Source of the DNA: an uncultured Prevotella sp.
Lineage (GTDB): Bacteria > Bacteroidota > Bacteroidia > Bacteroidales > Bacteroidaceae
NCBI RefSeq assembly: GCF_937863835.1
Contig: NZ_CALMHT010000074.1
Span: 1 to 64,000, forward strand
Direction: 5' to 3'
DNA length: 64,000 bases
The position numbers and the translations under genes were made by a program. The notes beneath the pieces are model-generated. The model saw nothing but the letters and a program-made list of their open reading frames with translations. It was not told where the DNA came from and ran no database searches. Each line of letters begins with the position of its first letter. Position 1 is the stretch's first letter. This document shows, piece by piece, positions 39,484 through 48,418 of this stretch.

Positions 39484-39930
39484 ATGAAATTAAATAATTT
39501 AAAACCAGCAGAAGGTTCTACGCGTACTCGTCGTAGAATTGGTCGTGGTGCTGGTTCTGGTCTGGGTGGCACTTCAACACGTGGCCACAAGGGTGCGAAA
39601 GCAAGATCAGGTTATAAGAGAAAAATTGGATTTGAAGGTGGTCAGATGCCATTGCAGCGTCGTGTACCAAAGGCAGGTTTCAAAAACATTAACCATAGAG
39701 AATACCTGGCTGTTAACCTTTCAACTCTACAATCTCTTGCTGAATCTAAGAGTCTTACAAAGATAAACAAGACTGTTCTCATTGAGGCAGGAATGGCTAA
39801 AAATAGTGATTTGATTAAGATTTTAGGACAGGGAGAACTTAAAGCAAAAATAGAAGTAGAAGCAAATGCATTCTCAAAGACAGCAGAAGAGGCAATCAAG
39901 GCTGTAGGAGGAAACGCAACAATAATCTAA
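39484..39930 (+). CDS. rplO: 50S ribosomal protein L15
   Basis: uL15 is a late-assembly protein with a long basic N-terminal extension (about residues 1-60) that enters the 23S core, containing RRIGRGAGSGLGGTSTRGHKG. The 148-residue product is followed by secY after 7 bp. Confidence 0.97.
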   Translation: MKLNNLKPAEGSTRTRRRIGRGAGSGLGGTSTRGHKGAKARSGYKRKIGFEGGQMPLQRRVPKAGFKNINHREYLAVNLSTLQSLAESKSLTKINKTVLIEAGMAKNSDLIKILGQGELKAKIEVEANAFSKTAEEAIKAVGGNATII

Positions 39931-39937
39931 GAATATT

Positions 39938-41284
39938 ATGAAGAAGTTTATTGAGACACTGAAGAACTGTTGGAAGATTGAAGATTTACGTCAACGTTTA
40001 TTGATCACTCTTCTCTTTACTGCCATTTATCGTTTTGGATCATACGTGGTATTGCCAGGTATCAATCCAAGCATGTTGGATAAATTACAATCCCAGACTG
40101 CTGGCGGTTTAATGTCACTTTTGGATATGTTCTCCGGTGGTGCATTTTCTAACGCATCAATATTTGCATTGGGAATTATGCCTTACATCTCAGCTTCTAT
40201 CGTAATGCAACTTCTTGCAGTTGCTGTACCTTATTTCCAAAAGATGCAGCGTGAAGGAGAAAGTGGACACAAGAAAATCAATTGGTACACACGTGTTCTT
40301 ACAATAGCAATCTTGCTATTCCAGGCACCGTCGTATTTGATTAATTTGAAGATGCAGGCTGCTAGTGCCTTGGCTTCTGGTATTTCTTGGTCGGTATTTA
40401 TGATACCAGCAACAATTATTCTTGCTGCAGGAAGTATGTTCATTCTTTGGTTAGGTGAGCGCATAACAGATAAAGGTGTCGGTAACGGTATATCATTGAT
40501 CATTATGCTTGGAATTATAGCTCGTTTGCCTCAGGCATTTGTACAAGAAATCAGTTCTAGATTCACAGCTATAACAGGTGGTGGATTGGTAATGTTTATT
40601 GTTGAGATTATAATTCTTTACGTAGTTGTATGCGCATCTATATTGTTAGTTCAAGGTACTCGTAAGGTCCCTGTACAATATGCAAAGCGTCTTGTAGGAA
40701 ACAAGCAATATGGTGGTGCACGTCAGTATATTCCACTGAAGTTGTTTGCTGCTAATGTGATGCCTATCATTTTTGCCCAGGCATTGATGTTTATACCTCT
40801 TGCATGTGTGAGATATTCAACTGGTAATAATACGAGTTGGTTTATGCGTTCGATGATGGATCATAGAAGTTTTATGTATAATATTATATTTGCAGTCTTG
40901 ATAATTGCATTTACATATTTCTATACAGCTATAACTTTGAATCCACAGCAGATGGCGGAAGACATGAAGCGTAATAATGGTTTCATACCAGGTGTAAAAC
41001 CGGGTAAGGATACTGCGGAATATATTGATACAGTGATGTCTCGTATAACATTCCCTGGTTCTCTGTTTATCGCTTTCATAGCGATAATGCCTGCATTCGC
41101 CGGTCTTCTTAATGTTCAAGACGCATTCTCACAATTCTTTGGAGGAACTTCATTACTGATTCTGGTCGGTGTTGTTATAGACACTCTCCAGCAGATTGAA
41201 AGTCATTTGTTGATGCGCCATTACGATGGCCTGTTAAATTCAGGTCATGTACGTGGAAAATCAGGAGGTGTTTCTGCTTATTAA
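39938..41284 (+). CDS. secY: Preprotein translocase subunit SecY
   Basis: SecY forms the protein-conducting channel of the inner membrane. The 448-residue protein has ten predicted membrane spans; the plug region after span 1 (LMSLLDMFSGGAFSNASIFALGIMPYISASI) and the cytoplasmic loops that bind the ribosome and SecA (KRLVGNKQYGGARQYIPLK; NNGFIPGVKPGKDTAEYI) are intact. Confidence 0.97.
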   Translation: MKKFIETLKNCWKIEDLRQRLLITLLFTAIYRFGSYVVLPGINPSMLDKLQSQTAGGLMSLLDMFSGGAFSNASIFALGIMPYISASIVMQLLAVAVPYFQKMQREGESGHKKINWYTRVLTIAILLFQAPSYLINLKMQAASALASGISWSVFMIPATIILAAGSMFILWLGERITDKGVGNGISLIIMLGIIARLPQAFVQEISSRFTAITGGGLVMFIVEIIILYVVVCASILLVQGTRKVPVQYAKRLVGNKQYGGARQYIPLKLFAANVMPIIFAQALMFIPLACVRYSTGNNTSWFMRSMMDHRSFMYNIIFAVLIIAFTYFYTAITLNPQQMAEDMKRNNGFIPGVKPGKDTAEYIDTVMSRITFPGSLFIAFIAIMPAFAGLLNVQDAFSQFFGGTSLLILVGVVIDTLQQIESHLLMRHYDGLLNSGHVRGKSGGVSAY

Positions 41285-41295
41285 TTTTCTTAGTA

Positions 41296-42096
41296 ATGCA
41301 GATATTTCTGAAAACAGAAGATGAAATTGAGTTGATGTATAAAGCTAACCAACTCGTCGGTAAGACACTTGGCGAGTTGGCAAAGCATATAAAGCCAGGA
41401 GTTTCAACAGCAGGGCTGAATAAAATAGCGGATGAATTTATTAGAGATAATAGAGCAGTCCCTACATTCAAAGGAGTTCCCAATCCATACGGTGCTCCGT
41501 TCCCAGCAAGTATTTGTACATCTGTAAACGATGTAGTTGTACATGGAATTCCGGATGAAAAGACTATACTTGAAGAAGGTGATATCATATCAGTAGACTG
41601 TGGCACGCTACTTGATGGTTTTAATGGAGATTCTTGTTATACATTCTGTGTAGGAGAAGTTTCAGAAGACAAAAAGAAGTTGCTGAAGACTACAAAAGAG
41701 TCATTATATATCGGTATAGAGAATGCTGTGGCAGGTAAGCATATTGGCGACATAGGAAGTGCTATCCAAGGACACTGCGAAGACCAAGGATATGGAATCG
41801 TAAGAGAATTGGTAGGACATGGTATAGGCAAGGAGATGCATGAAGATCCTCAAGTACCAAATTATGGTAGAAAAGGAAATGGAGTGTTATTGAAAGCCGG
41901 TATGTGTATAGCAATAGAGCCGATGGTGACAATGGGTGATAAATCCATATATATGATGCCGGATCGTTGGACTATAAGAACAAGAGACGGTAAGCCTGCA
42001 GCTCATTTTGAGCATACGATAGCAATAAGAAAAGACAAAGCGTATATTTTATCTTCATTTGAAGAAGTTGAACGTATAGAAGGAATTAAATATTAA
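41296..42096 (+). CDS. map: Methionine aminopeptidase, type I
   Basis: The enzyme removes the initiator methionine from new proteins. The 266-residue protein has the five metal ligands D101, D112, H175, E208 and E239, and the catalytic histidines H83 (VVHGIPD) and H182. There is no N-terminal zinc-finger extension. It lies 11 bp after secY, in the place occupied by adk-map in other phyla; adk is not here. Confidence 0.96.
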   Translation: MQIFLKTEDEIELMYKANQLVGKTLGELAKHIKPGVSTAGLNKIADEFIRDNRAVPTFKGVPNPYGAPFPASICTSVNDVVVHGIPDEKTILEEGDIISVDCGTLLDGFNGDSCYTFCVGEVSEDKKKLLKTTKESLYIGIENAVAGKHIGDIGSAIQGHCEDQGYGIVRELVGHGIGKEMHEDPQVPNYGRKGNGVLLKAGMCIAIEPMVTMGDKSIYMMPDRWTIRTRDGKPAAHFEHTIAIRKDKAYILSSFEEVERIEGIKY

Positions 42097-42098
42097 TT

Positions 42099-42317
42099 AT
42101 GGCAAAACAATCCGCTATTGAGCAAGACGGGACAATCGTTGAAGCATTGTCAAATGCGATGTTCCGTGTAGAACTGGAAAACGGGCATGAGATAACAGCG
42201 CATATCTCAGGAAAGATGAGGATGCACTATATCAAAATATTACCAGGCGATAAGGTTAAGGTTGAAATGAGTCCTTATGATTTATCTAAAGGTAGAATAG
42301 TATTTAGATACAAATAA
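42099..42317 (+). CDS. infA: Translation initiation factor IF-1
   Basis: IF-1 occupies the A site of the 30S subunit during initiation. The 72-residue OB-fold protein begins [17 protein letters not shown] and has [28 protein letters not shown]. It starts 2 bp after map. Confidence 0.97.
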   Translation: MAKQSAIEQDGTIVEALSNAMFRVELENGHEITAHISGKMRMHYIKILPGDKVKVEMSPYDLSKGRIVFRYK

Positions 42318-42329
42318 AATAAGAGATAT

Positions 42330-42446
42330 ATGAAGACAAGAGCATCATTGAAGAAGCGTACCCCAGAATGCAAAATCGTTCGTCGTAAGGGTCGTTTATT
42401 CGTAATCAACAAAAAGAACCCTAAGTATAAAATGCGTCAGGGTTAA
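42330..42446 (+). CDS. rpmJ: 50S ribosomal protein L36, zinc-free form
   Basis: This very short gene encodes 38 residues, [20 protein letters not shown]... ending KYKMRQG. The family normally binds zinc with three Cys and one His; here only one Cys remains (C14), so it is a zinc-independent (C-minus) form. It lies between infA and rpsM as usual. Confidence 0.95.
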   Translation: MKTRASLKKRTPECKIVRRKGRLFVINKKNPKYKMRQG

Positions 42447-42485
42447 GAGTAGAGTTTTAAAAACATTTTAATTTATTAATTTAAT

Positions 42486-42866
42486 ATGGCAATAAGAATT
42501 GTTGGAGTAGATTTGCCCCAGAACAAGCGTGGCGAAATCGCATTGACTTATATTTATGGTATAGGTCGAAGTAGTTCAGCAAAGATATTGGATAAGGCAG
42601 GCGTAAGCCGTGACCTGAAAGTCAGCGATTGGACTGATGACCAGGCAGCTAAAATCCGTGAAATTATCGGCGCTGAATTCAAAGTTGAAGGTGATCTCCG
42701 TTCAGAGATCCAGTTGAACATTAAGCGACTGATGGATATTGGTTGTTATCGTGGAGTTCGTCATCGTAATGGTCTTCCAGTTCGCGGACAGAGCACAAAG
42801 AATAATGCTCGTACACGTAAGGGTAAGAAGAAGACTGTTGCTAATAAGAAAAAGGCTACTAAATAA
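42486..42866 (+). CDS. rpsM: 30S ribosomal protein S13
   Basis: uS13 forms inter-subunit bridges from the 30S head. The 126-residue sequence begins [25 protein letters not shown] and has [22 protein letters not shown] before a Lys-rich tail. Confidence 0.97.
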   Translation: MAIRIVGVDLPQNKRGEIALTYIYGIGRSSSAKILDKAGVSRDLKVSDWTDDQAAKIREIIGAEFKVEGDLRSEIQLNIKRLMDIGCYRGVRHRNGLPVRGQSTKNNARTRKGKKKTVANKKKATK

Positions 42867-42875
42867 TCATTAGTT

Positions 42876-43262
42876 ATGGCAAAGAAAACAGCAACAAAGA
42901 AAAGAAACGTTAAGGTTGACGCTATCGGACAGTTACATGTTCATAGTTCATTCAATAATATTATCGTATCTTTAGCAAATAGTGAGGGCCAGATCATCTC
43001 TTGGTCTTCTGCAGGTAAAATGGGATTCCGTGGTTCAAAGAAGAACACTCCTTATGCAGCTCAGATGGCAGCAGAGGACTGTGCAAAGATTGCTTTTGAT
43101 CTCGGTCTTCGTAAAGTAAAGGCATACGTTAAGGGTCCAGGTAATGGTCGTGAGTCTGCTATCCGTGCTATCCACGGTGCAGGAATAGAGGTTACAGAGA
43201 TTATCGATGTAACTCCGTTACCACATAATGGATGTCGTCCTCCAAAGAGAAGAAGAGTTTAA
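42876..43262 (+). CDS. rpsK: 30S ribosomal protein S11
   Basis: uS11 lines the E-site side of the 30S platform next to S21. The 128-residue sequence ends in the invariant [15 protein letters not shown]. It follows rpsM by 9 bp. Confidence 0.97.
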   Translation: MAKKTATKKRNVKVDAIGQLHVHSSFNNIIVSLANSEGQIISWSSAGKMGFRGSKKNTPYAAQMAAEDCAKIAFDLGLRKVKAYVKGPGNGRESAIRAIHGAGIEVTEIIDVTPLPHNGCRPPKRRRV

Positions 43263-43294
43263 TATAGTAATAATTTTAAGCATATAATTTAATT

Positions 43295-43900
43295 ATGGCA
43301 AGATATATAGGACCGAAATCAAAAATTGCGCGTCGTTTTGGTGAACCAATATTCGGCGCAGACAAAGTTTTGTCCAGAAGGAACTTCCCTCCTGGACAGC
43401 ATGGCAACAACCGTCGCAGAAAATTATCAGAGTACGGTGTCATGTTGGCAGAGAAGCAGAAGGCTAAATACACTTATGGCGTTCTTGAGCGTCAGTTCCG
43501 TAACATGTTTGCGAAAGCAGCAAAGGCTGATGGTATTACAGGTGAAGTTTTACTTCAGAATCTTGAGTGCCGTCTTGACAATGTTGTATTCCGTATGGGT
43601 ATTGCTCCTACACGTGCAGCTGCTCGTCAGTTGGTAGGTCACAAGCACATCGTTGTTGATGGGAAAGTAGTATCAATACCTTCTTATTCTGTTAAACCAG
43701 GTCAGATTATAGGAGTTCGTGAGAAAGCTAAATCATTAGAAGTAATTGAATCAGCTTTAGCCGGATTTAATCACAGCAAGTACCCTTGGATGGAATGGGA
43801 CGAAAACACTAAGAGTGGTAAGTTCTTGCACAAGCCAGAGCGCGCTGACATCCCTGAGAATATAAAGGAACAATTAATCGTTGAGTTGTACTCTAAATAA
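43295..43900 (+). CDS. rpsD: 30S ribosomal protein S4
   Basis: uS4 nucleates 30S assembly and represses the alpha operon in E. coli. The 201-residue protein begins [21 protein letters not shown], lacks the N-terminal zinc-binding cysteines, and has the S4 RNA-binding domain ([27 protein letters not shown]). Confidence 0.97.
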   Translation: MARYIGPKSKIARRFGEPIFGADKVLSRRNFPPGQHGNNRRRKLSEYGVMLAEKQKAKYTYGVLERQFRNMFAKAAKADGITGEVLLQNLECRLDNVVFRMGIAPTRAAARQLVGHKHIVVDGKVVSIPSYSVKPGQIIGVREKAKSLEVIESALAGFNHSKYPWMEWDENTKSGKFLHKPERADIPENIKEQLIVELYSK

Positions 43901-43912
43901 ATCATTAAATTA

Positions 43913-44905
43913 ATGGCGATATTAGCATTTCAAAAACCTGATAAAGTAGTAATGCTGGAGGCTGATGACAAGTTCGGCAAGTTCGAGTTTCGTCCTTTAG
44001 AGCCTGGCTTTGGTGTTACCATCGGTAACGCTTTGCGCCGTATTCTCCTTTCATCGCTAGAGGGTTATGCTATTAATACTATCCGAATTTCGGGAGTAGA
44101 GCATGAATTCTCTTCAGTACCTGGTGTAAAGGAAGATGTAACCAACATTATCTTGAATCTCAAACAAGTAAGATTCAAGCAAGTAGTAGAAGAATTCGAG
44201 AATGAAAAAGTCAGTATCACCGTTGAGAATTCTACGGAATTCAAGGCAGGTGATATAGGTAAGTATCTGACTGGATTTGAAGTGTTAAACCCTGAAATGG
44301 TGATTTGTCATTTAGATGTCAAAGCTTCAATGCAGATTGATCTTACAATTAACAAAGGTCGCGGATATGTTCCTTCAGAGGAAAATCGTGAGTTCTGCAC
44401 CGATGCTAACGTAATTCCAATCGATTCTATTTACACACCGATCCGTAATGTGAAATATTCAGTTGAACCGTTCCGTGTTGAACAAAAGACTGACTATGAT
44501 AAACTAGTTATTGAAGTAACGACGGATGGTTCCATTAATCCAAAAGATGCGCTGAAAGAGGCTGCAAAGATTTTGATTTACCACTTCATGCTATTCTCTG
44601 ATGAGAAGATAACTCTCGAGACTGGTGAGACAGAAGGTAATCAGGAATTTGATGAAGAAGTTCTTCACATGCGTCAGTTGTTGAAGACTAAGCTTGTTGA
44701 CATGAATCTGTCTGTACGTGCTCTCAATTGCTTGAAAGCAGCAGATGTAGAAACATTAGGCGACTTGGTTCAGTACAACAAGACCGACCTCTTGAAGTTC
44801 CGCAACTTTGGTAAGAAATCGCTCACTGAGCTTGATGATTTGCTCGAGAGTCTGAATCTATCATTTGGAACCGACATTTCTAAATATAAATTAGATAAAG
44901 ATTAA
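43913..44905 (+). CDS. rpoA: DNA-directed RNA polymerase subunit alpha
   Basis: RpoA dimerises to start polymerase assembly; its C-terminal domain contacts UP elements and activators. The 330-residue protein has the N-terminal domain ([21 protein letters not shown]) and a C-terminal helix-hairpin-helix domain ([21 protein letters not shown]...[15 protein letters not shown], about residues 260-315). It is followed by rplQ after 6 bp. Confidence 0.98.
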   Translation: MAILAFQKPDKVVMLEADDKFGKFEFRPLEPGFGVTIGNALRRILLSSLEGYAINTIRISGVEHEFSSVPGVKEDVTNIILNLKQVRFKQVVEEFENEKVSITVENSTEFKAGDIGKYLTGFEVLNPEMVICHLDVKASMQIDLTINKGRGYVPSEENREFCTDANVIPIDSIYTPIRNVKYSVEPFRVEQKTDYDKLVIEVTTDGSINPKDALKEAAKILIYHFMLFSDEKITLETGETEGNQEFDEEVLHMRQLLKTKLVDMNLSVRALNCLKAADVETLGDLVQYNKTDLLKFRNFGKKSLTELDDLLESLNLSFGTDISKYKLDKD

Positions 44906-44911
44906 AAACAA

Positions 44912-45460
44912 ATGAGACACAATAAGAAATTTAACCACCTAGGTCGTACTGCATCTCACCGTAATGCAATGCTCGCAAACATGGCAGTATCTCTGATCAT
45001 GCACAAAAGAATCACTACGACTTTGGCCAAAGCTAAGGCTTTGAAAAAATATGTAGAACCTCTGATAACACGTTCTAAAGAAGACACTACGAATTCTCGT
45101 CGTGTAGTATTCAGTAACCTGCAAGATAAGTTTGCTGTTACAGAACTCTTTAAAGAGGTTTCTGCTAAGGTGGCTGATCGTCCAGGTGGATACACTCGTA
45201 TTATTAAATTAGGAACACGTCAGGGTGATGCTGCTTCTATTTGCTTCATCGAGTTGGTAGACTTTGATGAGAAGATGGCCAAGACAAGCAAACCTGCTGC
45301 AAAGAAGACACGTCGTGCCGGTAAGAAAGCTCAGGCTGAAGCACCAGTTGCAGAGGCTCCTAAAGAAGAAGCACCTAAGGCAGAGGCACCAGCTGAAAAG
45401 GTTGAAGAAGCACCTAAGGCTGAAGAAGCTAAAGCTGAAGAAGCTCCTAAAGCAGAATAA
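44912..45460 (+). CDS. rplQ: 50S ribosomal protein L17 with an acidic/basic C-terminal tail
   Basis: bL17 lies near the tunnel exit. Residues 1-120 are the standard domain ([21 protein letters not shown]...). The remaining 60 or so residues form a low-complexity tail: first basic ([11 protein letters not shown]), then repeats of EAPKAE type, rich in Ala, Glu, Pro and Lys. Many L17 proteins end near residue 120, so this is a clear extension, of a kind seen in Bacteroidetes ribosomal proteins. Its function is unknown. Confidence 0.95.
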   Translation: MRHNKKFNHLGRTASHRNAMLANMAVSLIMHKRITTTLAKAKALKKYVEPLITRSKEDTTNSRRVVFSNLQDKFAVTELFKEVSAKVADRPGGYTRIIKLGTRQGDAASICFIELVDFDEKMAKTSKPAAKKTRRAGKKAQAEAPVAEAPKEEAPKAEAPAEKVEEAPKAEEAKAEEAPKAE

Positions 45461-45486
45461 TTGTAGATTACAATATCAGTTCATAG

Positions 45487-45517
45487 AGACGTCTCCATTT
45501 ATTGGAGACGTCTTTTT
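45487..45517 (+). terminator. Terminator of the alpha operon
   Basis: AGACGTCTCC (45487-45496) pairs perfectly with GGAGACGTCT (45504-45513), followed by a T-tract. It closes the long ribosomal block. Confidence 0.92.
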
Positions 45518-45591
45518 GTTTTATAATATTTCACTGGTTTAAATAAATACAAAAATATGACTATTTTGTATCGTCTTTCGATTATATCCTT

Positions 45592-45600
45592 TATATTTGC
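45592..45600 (+). promoter_or_regulatory. -7 element of the lipoprotein gene
   Basis: TATATTTGC, 21 bp before the ATG. The nearest TTTG (45565-45568) is 23 bp upstream, slightly far. Confidence 0.6.
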
Positions 45601-45621
45601 AGCGATAAAAAACTAGACAAT

Positions 45622-46476
45622 ATGAAAAAAACATTATTTATTTTATTAGGAATATCAATCGTTTTCAGTGGTTGCGGTTCATATACGGCATCAGGTGCTT
45701 ACACAGGATCGATGCTTGGTTCAATATTAGGTTCCGCCATAGGTGGAATTAATGACGGTCCCCGTGGCAGTGACATCGGTACGATTATAGGTATGGCCGG
45801 TGGAGCAGCAGTGGGTGCCGCTATCGGTTCTGCGGCTGACAAAGCTCAGGCTGACCAATACCAGCAATATCAACAAGACCGCCAACAGGACCAGCAGTCT
45901 TATCAGCAACGTAATAGTAGCCGACAGTACGATAATCAGCAGTACAACAATCAACAGAGCAACAGCAACAATAGCGGTTTTGACCCTACCAACAGCGGCG
46001 ACGACAGAATATACGAATATAACGATGATGCCTATAACGGACAGTATAGTGCGTCAAGACCACAAAATGTTTCGCCTTCAGAAATAGCAACAGAAGGAAA
46101 TAACAATCTAGGTTTCAAGATAAATCCTACGGTAGAAATCAGAAATGCCCGGTTTGTTGATAACAATAGGGATGGTTTATTAAGTGCAGGAGAAGAATGC
46201 AAGATTATATTTGAGGTTAGAAACAATTCCGCCGAAATACTTTATGACGTCCAACCATTGGTGACTGAGACATCAGGCAACAGACATATTTACGTGTCTC
46301 CAGGTATACATGTGGAAAGCATTGCGGCAGGTAAAGGAATAAGATATACGGCAATGGTCAAGGCTGATAACAGACTTAAGGATGGTACAGCCACCTTCAG
46401 AATAGCTGTTGCGCAAGGAAATAACAAAATAGTATCTCAGGTAAAAGAGTTTAATATCACTACCTCAAGACAATAG
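45622..46476 (+). CDS. Lipoprotein with glycine zipper, Gln-rich linker and EF-hand loop
   Basis: The 284-residue protein has a lipobox (FSGC, Cys about residue 18). Glycine-zipper stretches follow (SMLGSILGSAIGG and IIGMAGGAAVGAAIGSAADKA, to about residue 72), which usually insert into or line membranes. A Gln/Asn/Tyr-rich linker (about 75-125) leads to a C-terminal beta domain. That domain holds a canonical 12-residue EF-hand loop, DNNRDGLLSAGE (residues 180-191), with D1, N3, D5, G6 and E12 in place. The C-terminal half resembles Ig-like/CARDB adhesion or scaffold domains. The exact role is unknown; an envelope location is likely. It ends 2 bp from the convergent rlpA. Confidence 0.75.
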   Translation: MKKTLFILLGISIVFSGCGSYTASGAYTGSMLGSILGSAIGGINDGPRGSDIGTIIGMAGGAAVGAAIGSAADKAQADQYQQYQQDRQQDQQSYQQRNSSRQYDNQQYNNQQSNSNNSGFDPTNSGDDRIYEYNDDAYNGQYSASRPQNVSPSEIATEGNNNLGFKINPTVEIRNARFVDNNRDGLLSAGEECKIIFEVRNNSAEILYDVQPLVTETSGNRHIYVSPGIHVESIAAGKGIRYTAMVKADNRLKDGTATFRIAVAQGNNKIVSQVKEFNITTSRQ

Positions 46477-46478
46477 TC

Positions 46479-46934
46479 CTATTTCTCTTTCCATTCAGAT
46501 TGGAAACTGTTTGCCGAATGCGTGGTCTCAAGATCAAGCTCCGGTATTTCTATGTCATCGTTCGGCTTGAAGGGAACGCTGATATTACGGTATTCTTCAA
46601 CCTCTACCATCGCTATTCCGGATGATACAATGCCTATTTCTTTTGCGGCACTGTAAGAAAGATCGATAATGAGTCCCCTGCCGTAAGGCCCCCTGTCAGC
46701 AACTCTGACGACAACACTCTTCCCGTTTTTCGGATTTGTCACCTTAAGAAGAGTTCCCAGCGGATATTTCTTGTGAGCACATATCATACTGTCCTTATGA
46801 TATCTGGAACCGTCGCTCATCCGCGTCCCGTGCAACCTGCTAGAATAAAAAGTAGCCTTGCCCCTTTGCTGCGCTAGCGAAGAGGTAAGGCTCATAAACA
46901 GTGTCACAATAAAAATTAAAAATCGATGTATCAC
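46479..46934 (-). CDS. rlpA: Septal ring lytic transglycosylase RlpA family protein
   Basis: RlpA-type double-psi beta-barrel proteins act on peptidoglycan lacking stem peptides, often at the septum. The 151-residue protein starts at a GTG, has a signal peptide (residues 1-21, ending SLAQ), and carries the barrel motifs GKATFYSSRLHGTRMSDG, RVADRGPYGRG (D80) and IIDLSYSAAKEIG (D91). There is no SPOR domain, so septal targeting is not evident. The start lies 16 bp after the gdhA stop, so the two are probably cotranscribed. Confidence 0.85.
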   Translation of the reverse strand: MIHRFLIFIVTLFMSLTSSLAQQRGKATFYSSRLHGTRMSDGSRYHKDSMICAHKKYPLGTLLKVTNPKNGKSVVVRVADRGPYGRGLIIDLSYSAAKEIGIVSSGIAMVEVEEYRNISVPFKPNDDIEIPELDLETTHSANSFQSEWKEK

Positions 46935-46950
46935 ATATTAAATTATTAGT

Positions 46951-48288
46951 TTATACTATGCCCTGCGCCATCATGGCGTTGGCTACTTTCATAAATCCAG
47001 CTATGTTCGCACCCTTCACATAATCAATGTAACCATCCGGCTGTCTGCCGTATTTTACACATTGCTCGTGTATGCTATGCATAATATGGTGCAGCTTTTC
47101 GTCCACTTCATCGGCACTCCAACTCAATCTGATTGAATTTTGTGTCATTTCCAGTCCAGAAGTGGCTACTCCACCGGCATTGACAGCCTTGCCCGGGGCA
47201 AACAACTGCTCTGCATGGATAAACTTATCTACGGCCTCTGCTGTACATCCCATATTAGAGACCTCTGCTACACACAGAGGATGATTAGCCAGCAGTATGT
47301 CGGCATCATCACCGTTCAGTTCATTCTGAGTAGCGCATGGAAGTGCAATATCACATTTCACCTCCCATGGACGTTTGTTCGGTATAAATTTAGCTCCCTT
47401 GAATTCATCCGCATAAGGAGCACATACATCATTACCACTGGCACGCAGTTCCAGCATATAGTCGATTTTCTCTCCGCTAATGCCGTCAGGGTCATAGATA
47501 TAACCATCCGGACCTGATATCGTAATCACCTTCGCGCCTAGTTGGGTAGCTTTCGTTACAGCACCCCATGCCACATTTCCGAAACCGCTTACAGCCACCG
47601 TCTTTCCTTTGATGTCAATGTTGTGAGTCTGTAGCATCTGGTTGACGAAATACAAGGCACCGAATCCAGTAGCCTCCGGTCTTATTCTCGAACCGCCCCA
47701 TTCCAGTCCTTTTCCTGTGATCACACCATTCCATTGATGCGTCAGTTTCTTGTACATGCCAAAGAGATATCCCACCTCCCTTGCACCTACACCGATATCA
47801 CCAGCCGGTACATCAGTATCAGGACCTATAACCTTGAACAGTTCTGTCATAAAAGCCTGGCAGAATCTCATTACCTCGTTGTCGCTCTTTCCCTTCAGCG
47901 AGAAATCCGACCCACCTTTACCGCCACCCATGGGCAGTGTGGTAAGAGAATTCTTGAATGTCTGTTCAAATCCCAAGAACTTCAGAATCGAGAGATTTAC
48001 GGAAGGATGGAAGCGCAATCCACCTTTGTAAGGACCGAGGGCACTGTTAAACTGCACCCGATACCCGATGTTCACATGTACTTCACCTTTATCGTCTACC
48101 CAAGGCACACGGAAGGTCAGCACTCTCTCCGGTTCTACAATACGTTCGATAATCTTGGCTTTTTCAAATTCAGGATGCTGGTTATATACATCCTTGATTG
48201 AAATGAGTACTTCTTTTACTGCCTGCAGATATTCTGCTTCGCCTGGGTGTTTTTGCTCCAAGGCCTGCATTATTTTCTCAACTTCCAT
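46951..48288 (-). CDS. gdhA: Glutamate dehydrogenase, probably NADP-specific
   Basis: The enzyme forms glutamate from 2-oxoglutarate and ammonium, a main nitrogen-assimilation route in Bacteroidales. The 445-residue protein has the substrate region GPYKGGLRFHPSVNLS (about residues 85-100), the catalytic-type Lys in PMGGGKGG (about residue 124), and the Rossmann motif VAVSGFGNVAWGA. Length and sequence fit the hexameric NADP family; coenzyme specificity is inferred. Confidence 0.94.
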   Translation of the reverse strand: MEVEKIMQALEQKHPGEAEYLQAVKEVLISIKDVYNQHPEFEKAKIIERIVEPERVLTFRVPWVDDKGEVHVNIGYRVQFNSALGPYKGGLRFHPSVNLSILKFLGFEQTFKNSLTTLPMGGGKGGSDFSLKGKSDNEVMRFCQAFMTELFKVIGPDTDVPAGDIGVGAREVGYLFGMYKKLTHQWNGVITGKGLEWGGSRIRPEATGFGALYFVNQMLQTHNIDIKGKTVAVSGFGNVAWGAVTKATQLGAKVITISGPDGYIYDPDGISGEKIDYMLELRASGNDVCAPYADEFKGAKFIPNKRPWEVKCDIALPCATQNELNGDDADILLANHPLCVAEVSNMGCTAEAVDKFIHAEQLFAPGKAVNAGGVATSGLEMTQNSIRLSWSADEVDEKLHHIMHSIHEQCVKYGRQPDGYIDYVKGANIAGFMKVANAMMAQGIV

Positions 48289-48336
48289 AGTAATATGTTT
48301 TTATGTTAAACTATCATATTGTCACTTAGACTAATA

Positions 48337-48367
48337 CAAAAGTAGACTTTTTACTTGAAAGTACCAA
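48337..48367 (-). promoter_or_regulatory. Promoter of gdhA
   Basis: On the minus strand, TTGG (48367-48364), 19 bp, TACTTTTG (48344-48337); the start codon is 48 bp downstream. Confidence 0.65.
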
Positions 48368-48418
48368 GAAAAATCGAAGATATTTTATATATTTACTTAC
48401 TATTTGTCAAAAATCAAC

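Noticed and set aside
47734..48201. 155-codon frame antisense to gdhA
   Set aside because: No start context or recognisable domain; explained by the coding bias of gdhA.
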